This document shows, in pieces, positions 8,852 through 15,468 of a stretch of 19,385 nt of DNA (within the stretch, counting starts at the first letter, position 1; every line of letters starts with the position of its first letter). The position numbers were made by a program, and so were the translations under genes. The stretch is from the NCBI GenBank assembly GCA_020024465.1, contig JAHHTT010000042.1, positions 1 through 19,385 of the forward strand. The letters run 5' to 3'. The DNA is from Odoribacter sp. (GTDB lineage: Bacteria; Bacteroidota; Bacteroidia; Bacteroidales; Marinifilaceae). Below the pieces are notes generated by a model that was given only the letters and a program-made list of their open reading frames with translations, did not search any database and was not told the DNA's origin.

Positions 8852-10387
8852 TTAATGTTTAAAATGACGCATACCAGTGAATAGCATTGCAATACCATAT
8901 TTATTTGCAGCATCAATAGATTCCTGATCTTTTACAGAGCCGCCAGGTTGAATAATTGCGGTAATACCTGCTTTATGAGCTGTTTCTACACAATCAGGGA
9001 AAGGGAAAAAAGCATCGGAAGCCATTACACTTCCTGCGATTTTATTACCACCTTGGCGAATAGCATTTTCTAAAGCCCCAATGCGACTCACTTGTCCTGG
9101 TCCGATTCCAGTCGAGCAAAGATTCTTGGCGATGGCAATACCATTAGATTTAATATGCTTTACAATTTTCCAGGCAAAAATTAAATCACGAAATTCATTT
9201 TCTGTCGGTTGGCGTTTAGTAACGACTTTTACATTAGCATCATTCAATAGTTGGGAATCTAACTCTTGTATTAATAAACCGCCTAATACTGTTTTTGCTT
9301 TAGAAGTATTTGGATATGTGTGTCCGATGTTTTCTAATTGCAGTAAACGAATATTCTTTTTCTTGGAAAGAATCTCTAATGCTTTTTTTGAGAATGAGGG
9401 TGCTATAATTACTTCCAAGAAAATTTTTGACATTTCTGTTGCCGTTTCTGTATCAATTTCACGATTGGCAGCTACAATACCTCCAAATATAGATACAGGA
9501 TCCGCTTCATAAGCCCGATGGTAAGCTTCTACTAATGTTGGAGCGCTTCCTACTCCACATGGATTAGCATGTTTGACAGCAACAATGGTTGGATCATCAA
9601 ATTCTTTTAATGTTTCCAATGCTCCATCTGTATCTCCAATATTATTGTAAGATAACTCTTTACCATGTAGTTGTACGGCATTTGTCAATGTTCCTTCAGT
9701 TGCTTTGATTGAGGCATAAAAAGCTGCACTTTGGTGAGGATTTTCTCCATAACGCAAATTTTGCTTTTTCTCGTATGTCAGAGTAATGGTCTTCGGATAC
9801 TTTAAATTTAATTTTTCTGAAAAATATCCGGAAATCAAAGCATCATAATGTGATGTATGAATGAAAACCTTGGCTGCTAACATCTCTTTGGTTTCAGTAG
9901 ATGTATCTCCATTTGTTTTTAATTCATTGATTACTAAATCATAATCCTCCGGATCTGTAAGTACTGTAACAAACTTATAATTTTTTGCAGCGGCGCGAAT
10001 CATTGTAGGACCACCGATGTCAATATTTTCTATAATTTCTTCATGAGAAACATTTGGCTTTAGAATGGTCTGCTTAAAGGGATAAAGATTACAAACTACC
10101 ATATCTATAGGCTGAATGCCTAAATCTGTCATTTGTTGTTTATGATTCTCATTGTCACGAATTGCTAAAATCCCACCTTCAACGTTAGGATGCAAGGTTT
10201 TTACCCGACCGTCAAAACATTCAGGGAAATGAGTTAAATCAGAAATATCCATTACTTTGATGCCTTCTTCTTTTAATTTCTTTGAAGTTCCACCTGTTGA
10301 AATAATTTCCCAACCCATCGAATCCAATGACTTTGCAAACTCTACAATTCCCGTTTTATCAAAAACACTGATTAATGCTCGTTTCAT
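8852..10387 (-). CDS. purH: Bifunctional AICAR formyltransferase / IMP cyclohydrolase
   Basis: This enzyme catalyses the last two steps of de novo purine synthesis: formylation of AICAR with 10-formyl-THF, then ring closure to IMP. I start it at 10387 (MKRALISVFDK), giving 511 residues, because family members begin within a few residues of this beta strand. An in-frame ATG at 10411 would add eight residues and lies inside a leader hairpin. The N-terminal MGS-like cyclohydrolase domain has ISTGGTS and FDGRVKTLHP. The transformylase domain has LRYGENPHQ (about 211-219) and KHANPCG with the catalytic K272 and H273, then DPVSIFGGIVA. It is the first gene of the run leading into mreBCD-mrdA-rodA, an order frequent in Bacteroidetes. 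Confidence 0.95.
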   Translation of the reverse strand: MKRALISVFDKTGIVEFAKSLDSMGWEIISTGGTSKKLKEEGIKVMDISDLTHFPECFDGRVKTLHPNVEGGILAIRDNENHKQQMTDLGIQPIDMVVCNLYPFKQTILKPNVSHEEIIENIDIGGPTMIRAAAKNYKFVTVLTDPEDYDLVINELKTNGDTSTETKEMLAAKVFIHTSHYDALISGYFSEKLNLKYPKTITLTYEKKQNLRYGENPHQSAAFYASIKATEGTLTNAVQLHGKELSYNNIGDTDGALETLKEFDDPTIVAVKHANPCGVGSAPTLVEAYHRAYEADPVSIFGGIVAANREIDTETATEMSKIFLEVIIAPSFSKKALEILSKKKNIRLLQLENIGHTYPNTSKAKTVLGGLLIQELDSQLLNDANVKVVTKRQPTENEFRDLIFAWKIVKHIKSNGIAIAKNLCSTGIGPGQVSRIGALENAIRQGGNKIAGSVMASDAFFPFPDCVETAHKAGITAIIQPGGSVKDQESIDAANKYGIAMLFTGMRHFKH

Positions 10388-10408
10388 TAGGATTATATTT
10401 TTAATTAT

Positions 10409-10436
10409 CACTTAATAGAATATTTGCTATTAAGTG
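10409..10436 (-). promoter_or_regulatory. Perfect 10-bp hairpin in the purH leader
   Basis: CACTTAATAG (10409-10418) and CTATTAAGTG (10427-10436) are exact reverse complements around an 8-nt spacer. The element lies between the candidate purH -7 box and the chosen purH start, so it would be in the 5' leader of the six-gene transcript. No T-tract follows on either strand, so it is not a standard terminator. An operator for a dimeric regulator or an mRNA-stabilising or attenuating stem are both possible. Confidence 0.55.
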
Positions 10437-10467
10437 TGTTCGTTTATACTATACCTTTATTTCGTTG

Positions 10468-10475
10468 CAAATGTA
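10468..10475 (-). promoter_or_regulatory. Candidate -7 box for the purH-mre operon
   Basis: TACATTTG on the minus strand matches the Bacteroidetes -7 consensus TAnnTTTG exactly and is preceded by a T-rich tract. The predicted start of transcription would give a leader of roughly 75 nt. The -33 region has only a weak CTG in place of TTG. Confidence 0.55.
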
Positions 10476-10560
10476 TAAAAAAAGGATATAATTCAGGCAT
10501 AAAATGCACATATACTATGTTTTTTATTAGAAAAACTAAGATTTTCTTTTAATCGACTGA

Positions 10561-10800
10561 TTTATAAAGTGTAAAGAACGAGAGGACAGAACTGTTGACA
10601 GGACTTTCCGCAGATGACTTTGTTGAAATGATTTATAAGAAACATGGTTGAGAAGAGGCGGGCTACTAGATGATCCTTGTAACGCATCATGCGGACCAGT
10701 TCCGTATGAACAAGAATAAGCATGAGGCTGAAAGATATCTTTTTTCTGATACTTTCCTTGTGCTTGTTGTGCTCAAACGCATGTAAAAAAATGTATCAGA
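10561..10800. other. Gene-free stretch with possible remnant reading frames
   Basis: This lies in the gap between purH and the metal-uptake locus. From about 10600 the base composition is closer to the G+C-rich island than to purH. On the plus strand one frame reads ELLTGLSADDFVEMIYKKHG, stops near 10660, and continues in the same frame after two stops as a short peptide ending about 10786. On the minus strand an open frame of 53 codons (ATG 10723, stop 10562) exists. Neither resembles a family I can name. It could be the degraded edge of a transferred segment or plain non-coding DNA. Confidence 0.3.
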
Positions 10801-10814
10801 TATTTATGTTTGTA

Positions 10815-10847
10815 AATCATTATTTATAGGTATTGTGAATAATGATT
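10815..10847. promoter_or_regulatory. Fur-like inverted repeat across the -33 element
   Basis: AATCATTATT (10815-10824) and AATAATGATT (10838-10847) are exact 10-bp reverse complements separated by 13 bp. The half-sites resemble the GATAAT/ATTATC hexamers of Fur-family operators. The candidate -33 TTG (10833-10835) lies in the spacer, so a bound repressor would block the promoter of the following genes. The regulator itself is not in the window. Confidence 0.5.
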
Positions 10848-10863
10848 AAAATTGCTATTTTTG
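10833..10863 (+). promoter_or_regulatory. Bacteroidetes-type promoter of the metal-uptake locus
   Basis: TTG at 10833-10835, a 20-nt spacer and TATTTTTG at 10856-10863 fit the Bacteroidetes consensus TTG-N19-21-TAnnTTTG. The -7 box ends only 7 nt before the ATG at 10871, which predicts an extremely short or absent mRNA leader. Confidence 0.6.
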
Positions 10864-10870
10864 CAAAGCA

Positions 10871-11206
10871 ATGAATCGTACGAAAAAAAGACAGAGACAG
10901 CAGAGAGTCATAGCATACATATTGTTGATGACATTGATGCCCTTTTCCCTCGTGAAAGCTTTTCATGTTCACGGAGAACATTCGTGCGTATCCCATAACG
11001 AACAGGGGCACTCCCAACATGATTCCCCTGAAAATTGTACCATCTGTCTCTTTACCCTCTCACCGTTTGTCGAGGAGAGGACTTTTATATACGATTATAT
11101 TCCGACTGGCAGGCCAGTCAGGTATCTTATTTCGGGGGAAACAGATGTCATTATCCCTCTTTTCCCACATTTCCTTCGTGCACCACCACCTATGTGTTTG
11201 TTGTAA
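10871..11206 (+). CDS. Small secreted His/CxxC protein, putative metal-associated
   Basis: This 111-residue protein has a strongly basic N-terminus (NRTKKRQRQQR), then a hydrophobic helix (about 13-30) that is either a signal peptide or an anchor. Next is a histidine-rich part (H32, H34, H37, H42, H47, H50) with C39, then a CTIC pair (C56, C59), and a C-terminus ending in LRAPPPM. Bacteroidetes genomes often have such small Cys/His proteins with a terminal RAPP-like motif just before TonB receptor genes; the pattern also recalls DUF2946-type proteins of Proteobacteria. I infer a role in sensing or handling a metal ion in the periplasm. The start is fixed by an in-frame TAA 21 nt upstream and by the lack of any other start before the hydrophobic helix. 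The function is unproven. Confidence 0.75.
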   Translation: MNRTKKRQRQQRVIAYILLMTLMPFSLVKAFHVHGEHSCVSHNEQGHSQHDSPENCTICLFTLSPFVEERTFIYDYIPTGRPVRYLISGETDVIIPLFPHFLRAPPPMCLL

Positions 11207-11262
11207 GTCCCTTGGGGGATTCGCATGCATCACTGAGATGGTATGCAGGGGCTTTTATGTCC

Positions 11263-11294
11263 CGTTTTAATATATTATAAAACGTTTATATTTG
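11263..11294 (+). promoter_or_regulatory. Inverted repeat and TATATTTG box before the TonB receptor gene
   Basis: CGTTTTA (11263-11269) and TAAAACG (11278-11284) form a 7-bp inverted repeat with an 8-nt spacer. TATATTTG (11287-11294) matches the -7 consensus TAnnTTTG and ends 7 nt before the receptor ATG. No TTG is present at the right distance for a -33 box, so an internal promoter is only tentative. The repeat could be a second operator. Confidence 0.35.
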
Positions 11295-11301
11295 TTTAAG
11301 T

Positions 11302-13641
11302 ATGACATTTCATGCATATTTACAGTATGTGTGCCTGCTTGTTATCTGCCTCTGTATCGTTTCTCTTCCTATTGAAGCACAGGTACAGGCAGACCACCGG
11401 CAATCAACAGGTACACCTGATACCTTGCTGGTCATTGACCAGGAAAGCGAGTTTCCTATTGAAGGGGCCTATATACTGACCAGGGAACGGTTACTCGTCA
11501 GCACCTCCCGTGGAATGATTGTTTTCGATCATGGAACATGTTTCATGGATACGATTCTTGTGCAGTGTCTGGGTTACAATTCTAGGCGTGTGCCTTTGAA
11601 TGCGGCTTTCTTTGAAAGCCGCACACATATAGTACGTCTCTCTCCTGATATAAAAAAGCTCGAGGAAGTGATCGTTACCGGTAAACGTGCCGGAGCATCA
11701 CCTAATATGGTGAGTCAGCGTCTTTCATCCCCAGAGATCAGGGACGCGCTAGGGACCTCGCTTGCCACACTACTTGAACGTGTTAGAGGGGTAAGTTCTA
11801 TTAGTACGGGAACCACTGTATCCAAACCCGTTATACAAGGAATGTATGGGAACCGGATACTGATTATCAATAACGGAGCCCGCCAAACTGGGCAGCAATG
11901 GGGTGCCGATCATGCTCCTGAAGTAGACATAAACGGTAGCGCCTCCATTTCGGTAATCAAAGGATCCGATGCGGTAAGATACGGTTCGGATGCTCTTGGG
12001 GGTATCATTGTCATGGAGCAGTCACCCCTTCCTTTCAGAGAAACCTCTATGCGAGGAGAAATCTCCGCGCTTTACGGAAGTAATGGGCGTCGTTACGTGG
12101 CTACCGGACAGCTCGAAGGAGCTGTCCCTCATAATCTTGCCTGGCGTATACAGGGAACCTGGTCAAACACTGGGGATCGTTCCACTGCTCACTATCTTTT
12201 GAACAACACTGGGACTAGGGAATATCACGCATCCGCCTCTCTAGGCTATGATCGCGGACGTTTGAGATTGGAAGGTTTCTACAGTCGATTCTACAGCCGG
12301 ACAGGGGTGATGCTCAGCGCTCAGATGGGTAGCGAGGATCTGTTGGCGGAACGTATTCGACTTGGTCGCCCCCTGCATACGGATCCTTTCTCCCGTGATA
12401 TCAGACCTCCCTATCAGGCGGTTACCCACCAGACCGCAATTTGCAGGATGCAGTTTGGTATAAAGAAAGGGGGAAGTATTCATTGGCAAAGTACTTGGCA
12501 GAAGGACGACCGGCAGGAAAATCGTGTCCGGCGGTTGGACTCTAATGTCCCGGTGGTTTCCCTGCACTTAAATTCATTTCAGCATCTCCTGCGCTGGAAA
12601 TGGAATTATCACTCCTGGCTGGTCGAAGCGGGAAGCCAAGTCATGTTTATCGAAAATCACAGCCGAGCAGGTACTGGATTTGTGCCCGTTATACCGAACT
12701 ATACGGAAACACAGGTGGGAATATACGGAATTGGGAAATATCACCTGAGCAAGGGTGGTGTTGAAGCTGGTCTTCGTCTGGATATGCAGGAAACCCGTGC
12801 CAGTGGTTATGATTGGACAGGAAGATTCTATGGCGGGACAAAAAAGTTTAATAACGTGTCCTATAGCCTGGGTGGACATTATCAACTTTCCAGATGCTGG
12901 AGGCTTACTTCCAACTTTGGTCTGGCTTGGCGAGCTCCTCACGTGTATGAACTGTATAGCAATGGGAATGAACTTGGGTCGGGGATGTTTGTCAGGGGAG
13001 ATTCTGCTATGCACTCTGAAAGAAGCTACAAATGGATTTCTTCCCTTCGTTATGACAACGGAATGTTCAGCGTCTGCTTGGACGGTTACCTACAATGGGT
13101 GGACGGTTATATATATGACGGGCCGGAAAAAGAAACAGTCACTGTGATTTCGGGAGTATATCCGGTCTTCCAATACAGGCAAACCTCGGCTTTTTTCCGC
13201 GGTATGGACTTTGATCTGCATTTTACTCCGGGCGGTTCATGGGACTACCATGCTGTTACCTCCTTTATCCGGGCAAACGAACGAACAAAGGGTGATTACC
13301 TTCCCTATATTCCCTCCTTCCGCCTCAGCCATGAACTTGCGTGGACTCGTAAGATGAAATCGCATATCAAACTTCGCCTAAATATCAGACATCGTTTCAC
13401 GGCGAAACAGAGACGGTTTGAGCCAGACACGGATCTTATTCCATATACTCCCCCAGCGTATCATCTCCTTGGGTTCGATGCCAGTTTTGAACTTCCCGTA
13501 AAACGGGAACACCAAATTCGATTCATGATGTCAGCAGACAACCTTCTGAACCGGGAGTACAAAGAATACACCAACCGTTCACGTTACTATGCGCATGATA
13601 TGGGGCATGATGTGCGTTGTGGTATAAACTGGATTTTTTAA
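11302..13641 (+). CDS. TonB-dependent outer membrane receptor, ZnuD-like, probable metal uptake
   Basis: This 779-residue protein is an energy-dependent outer membrane gated pore. It has a signal peptide (about 1-26), an N-terminal carboxypeptidase-regulatory-like beta domain (about 40-112), then EEVIVTG (121-127), a plug domain (about 138-240) and a 22-strand-type barrel to the end, closing with the aromatic terminus INWIF. The plug contains VIQGMYGNRILIINNG and GQQWGADHAPEVD (197-209). I associate this combination with the ZnuD-like group of receptors, which import zinc and sometimes copper or haem. The penultimate strand has ADNLLNREYKEY, standard for the fold. Neighbours on both sides carry His/Cys motifs, which supports metal as the substrate over sugar. 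G+C is much higher than in the flanking core genes. The exact substrate cannot be read from the sequence. Confidence 0.88.
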   Translation: MTFHAYLQYVCLLVICLCIVSLPIEAQVQADHRQSTGTPDTLLVIDQESEFPIEGAYILTRERLLVSTSRGMIVFDHGTCFMDTILVQCLGYNSRRVPLNAAFFESRTHIVRLSPDIKKLEEVIVTGKRAGASPNMVSQRLSSPEIRDALGTSLATLLERVRGVSSISTGTTVSKPVIQGMYGNRILIINNGARQTGQQWGADHAPEVDINGSASISVIKGSDAVRYGSDALGGIIVMEQSPLPFRETSMRGEISALYGSNGRRYVATGQLEGAVPHNLAWRIQGTWSNTGDRSTAHYLLNNTGTREYHASASLGYDRGRLRLEGFYSRFYSRTGVMLSAQMGSEDLLAERIRLGRPLHTDPFSRDIRPPYQAVTHQTAICRMQFGIKKGGSIHWQSTWQKDDRQENRVRRLDSNVPVVSLHLNSFQHLLRWKWNYHSWLVEAGSQVMFIENHSRAGTGFVPVIPNYTETQVGIYGIGKYHLSKGGVEAGLRLDMQETRASGYDWTGRFYGGTKKFNNVSYSLGGHYQLSRCWRLTSNFGLAWRAPHVYELYSNGNELGSGMFVRGDSAMHSERSYKWISSLRYDNGMFSVCLDGYLQWVDGYIYDGPEKETVTVISGVYPVFQYRQTSAFFRGMDFDLHFTPGGSWDYHAVTSFIRANERTKGDYLPYIPSFRLSHELAWTRKMKSHIKLRLNIRHRFTAKQRRFEPDTDLIPYTPPAYHLLGFDASFELPVKREHQIRFMMSADNLLNREYKEYTNRSRYYAHDMGHDVRCGINWIF

Positions 13642-13682
13642 TTTATAACAACTATAATCAACACTAATAAACAAAAAGAAAA

Positions 13683-14699
13683 ATGAAAACAATTGCATCT
13701 AAAACCGTGTGGGCACTTCTGCTAGGAGTGTCTCTTGTCCTGTCGATGAACTCTTGCAGTAAGGATCCTGTAATACCAGAAGACGAGACGAAGAACAAGC
13801 TACATGAGGATCCGGCAAAAATGACTGTTTGTCTAGTTGAATGTCACCTGCACGCTGACTGGAACGAGATACAGAAGGTCGGCGGTCCTCACCAAAATCC
13901 GGAATCTCCAGCCAAATATATGAAACGTATTCAGGAGATTACTTATGAACTGAAAGCCGGCAGTGGATGGACCCTTGCGGAAGGAAGCCAGAGCAAGTTC
14001 TACGTTCAGAAAAACGGAGAATATAAAAATGGGAAGAACTTTACTCCAGCTCCAGTTTATCTGATGTTTATCTATTACTACAATTCCAAAGGTGAATTGA
14101 TGAACGGCCAGTTCGTGGAGAATGGGCAGGAGAATATCCACCAGCATTTCTTCACCCCGGAAAACGTGAGACCGACCTTTGATGGGAAACTGGAAGCTGA
14201 CGATAATGATCCGGAGAAACTGGTGGATTATCTCTATGTGGATACCACGCCTTGGGACAAAACTAAACATGATAACAAGGCGGAAATTACAGGAGGCAGC
14301 AATCCGGTTGGGTTAAAGGGGGTTATCCGGTTCTTGAAGGATCGCAAGGAGTTCGATCTGAGACTTCGCCTATATCACGGGTACAACTCTAAAAAGAATC
14401 CGCAGACAAACGACTTTGACCCGTTCTACAAGCCTTCTGGAGTGTTGATCCAGCGTGGAACATGGGATATTAACCTGAGTATCCCGGTTGTGGTGTTTTG
14501 GAGTCGCGAAGAATTCATTGATGTTGAACCGGATGCTGATGTGAACCTGATCAGGGAGAATAGCTTGGATGAAGAAAGCAACCGCTCACTACATTCCATC
14601 ATGAAAACTTTCGATCTTACATGGAAAGAGGCATTAGAAGAGTTTATCTCTTATACTTACCAAGCGGGGGATGTGGAAGCAGGATCGATATGGCTTTAA
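13683..14699 (+). CDS. Surface or periplasmic lipoprotein with CHxH and HxH motifs, putative metal-binding partner
   Basis: This 338-residue protein has a typical Bacteroidetes lipoprotein signal peptide with the lipidated cysteine at C25 (MNSC followed by SKDP). After an acidic linker comes CLVECHLHADWNE (50-62), giving C50, C54, H55 and H57, then NIHQH with H153 and H155. H230 to about 280 is a beta-rich part. There is no domain I can name with confidence. It follows the receptor by 41 nt with an A-rich leader and precedes a strong terminator, so it is the last gene of the unit. By analogy with receptor-lipoprotein pairs such as HmuR-HmuY, I infer that it captures or hands over the ligand. 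The clustered Cys/His pattern suggests a transition metal. That is inference, not homology. Confidence 0.75.
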   Translation: MKTIASKTVWALLLGVSLVLSMNSCSKDPVIPEDETKNKLHEDPAKMTVCLVECHLHADWNEIQKVGGPHQNPESPAKYMKRIQEITYELKAGSGWTLAEGSQSKFYVQKNGEYKNGKNFTPAPVYLMFIYYYNSKGELMNGQFVENGQENIHQHFFTPENVRPTFDGKLEADDNDPEKLVDYLYVDTTPWDKTKHDNKAEITGGSNPVGLKGVIRFLKDRKEFDLRLRLYHGYNSKKNPQTNDFDPFYKPSGVLIQRGTWDINLSIPVVVFWSREEFIDVEPDADVNLIRENSLDEESNRSLHSIMKTFDLTWKEALEEFISYTYQAGDVEAGSIWL

Positions 14700-14735
14700 C
14701 CATCTTGTATAGGGGAATTCTTTCTTTATCAATTG

Positions 14736-14762
14736 ACAGGCGGCAGGAAAGGCCGCCTGTTT
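14736..14762 (+). terminator. Strong hairpin terminator of the metal-uptake locus
   Basis: ACAGGCGGC (14736-14744) pairs exactly with GCCGCCTGT (14752-14760) around a 7-nt loop, 36 nt after the lipoprotein stop. The T-tract is very short (effectively TTT), so termination efficiency may rely on the very stable 9-bp stem. The G+C-rich composition ends here. Confidence 0.75.
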
Positions 14763-15057
14763 GAGTAATGAACAAATCCATCAGCAGACTTAATCTCCAT
14801 GGTTTTGTACACATTTCCTACTTGGTTTACTGAACTTTTTTGGCCTTCCAGATTTTGTGCATATAAATTTTCCTTTTCCAAAAATAAGGAAGCATCCCAA
14901 TACCCTAATTAAAAACTTATGACAACAGTTGAACAGTATTGGCAAAAGAAAGGGCTGACCTGCATTTATTTAAGTAGAACTTTGCTTTTCTCTGCTCCTT
15001 ATGCCGATTTTTATAAGAAAAATAATCTGTTAGAGAAGAAGCTTTGAAAAAAATCTC
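14763..15057. other. Intergenic stretch, possible short or broken reading frame
   Basis: Composition returns to A+T-rich after the terminator. A 42-codon frame on the plus strand (ATG 14919, stop ending 15047) reads MTTVEQYWQKKGLT at its start and SAPYADFYKKNNLL near its end. Codon use looks plausible, but it has no recognisable family and no ribosome-binding context, so I do not call it a gene. No insertion-sequence end, attachment site or tRNA is visible. Confidence 0.3.
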
Positions 15058-15065
15058 TACCTTTG
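15058..15065 (+). promoter_or_regulatory. Candidate -7 box for the small membrane protein gene
   Basis: TACCTTTG matches TAnnTTTG exactly and lies 38 nt before the ATG at 15104, a usual distance. No clear TTG is seen 19-21 nt upstream. Confidence 0.45.
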
Positions 15066-15103
15066 TTTATTATAGTTTATATAAAATCATAAATTAAAGT
15101 GAT

Positions 15104-15451
15104 ATGAATATTATTACGGCAGATTTTAATTGGGTTTCTTTTCTGATAGTGGTTATTGGTGTTGTTGGTGGCATTGTAAAATCCAGCAAAAAGAGAATCG
15201 GTCAAGAACAGACTACACAGCAGGAACTCATATTTACCTTGAATGAGGAAAATGATAATTGTGCTTCTAGCGAAGAAAAATCAAAAAAAAATTCAGAAAA
15301 TTTAAATAAGCCGGAAATGGAAACTCGAAATGAAAATTCCTGCATAAATCCAAAGAACACAACTGAAGAAGAGCAAGAGGTGGTCAAAGAACAATTTGAT
15401 ATCCGCAAAGCAATTATCAGTAGTGAAATTTTAAACCGTCCAAATTTTTAA
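15104..15451 (+). CDS. Small single-pass membrane protein of unknown function
   Basis: This 115-residue protein has one hydrophobic segment (about 9-25) followed by a basic cluster KSSKKR, which places the rest in the cytoplasm. A long, low-complexity charged linker rich in E, N, K and S follows, and then a short ordered C-terminus, FDIRKAIISSEILNRPNF. A similar tail, of the form FDLRKAVIYSEIL, occurs at the end of small conserved hypothetical proteins in Bacteroides relatives, so this is probably a real conserved family whose function I do not know. The layout (anchor, flexible linker, conserved tail peptide) suggests a tether presenting a binding motif. It converges with the gene ending at 15469 with only 17 nt between the stops. 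Confidence 0.7.
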   Translation: MNIITADFNWVSFLIVVIGVVGGIVKSSKKRIGQEQTTQQELIFTLNEENDNCASSEEKSKKNSENLNKPEMETRNENSCINPKNTTEEEQEVVKEQFDIRKAIISSEILNRPNF

Positions 15452-15468
15452 TTGCTATTAAGACATGA

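Noticed and set aside
10388..10411. Upstream ATG extending PurH by eight residues
   Set aside because: The extra residues IIKNIIL are encoded by leader sequence, the ATG falls in the hairpin, and family members begin at the MKRALISVFDK position.
10820..11020. 66-codon minus-strand frame across the promoter and the start of the small protein gene
   Set aside because: It runs antisense through the promoter elements and has no supporting features.
10965..11280. Overlapping plus-strand frames of 101 and 81 codons inside the small His/CxxC gene
   Set aside because: The frame starting at 10871 has a signal-like helix, the CxxC and a terminal RAPPP motif as expected; the others are out-of-frame readings of the same DNA.
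12241..13014. Two minus-strand frames (108 and 146 codons) opposite the TonB receptor gene
   Set aside because: They are antisense shadows; the receptor frame is continuous and has signal, plug and barrel features.
14799..14915. Short plus-strand frame of 38 codons after the island terminator
   Set aside because: It has an odd composition rich in F, W and Y, no start context and no known family; chance is the simplest explanation.
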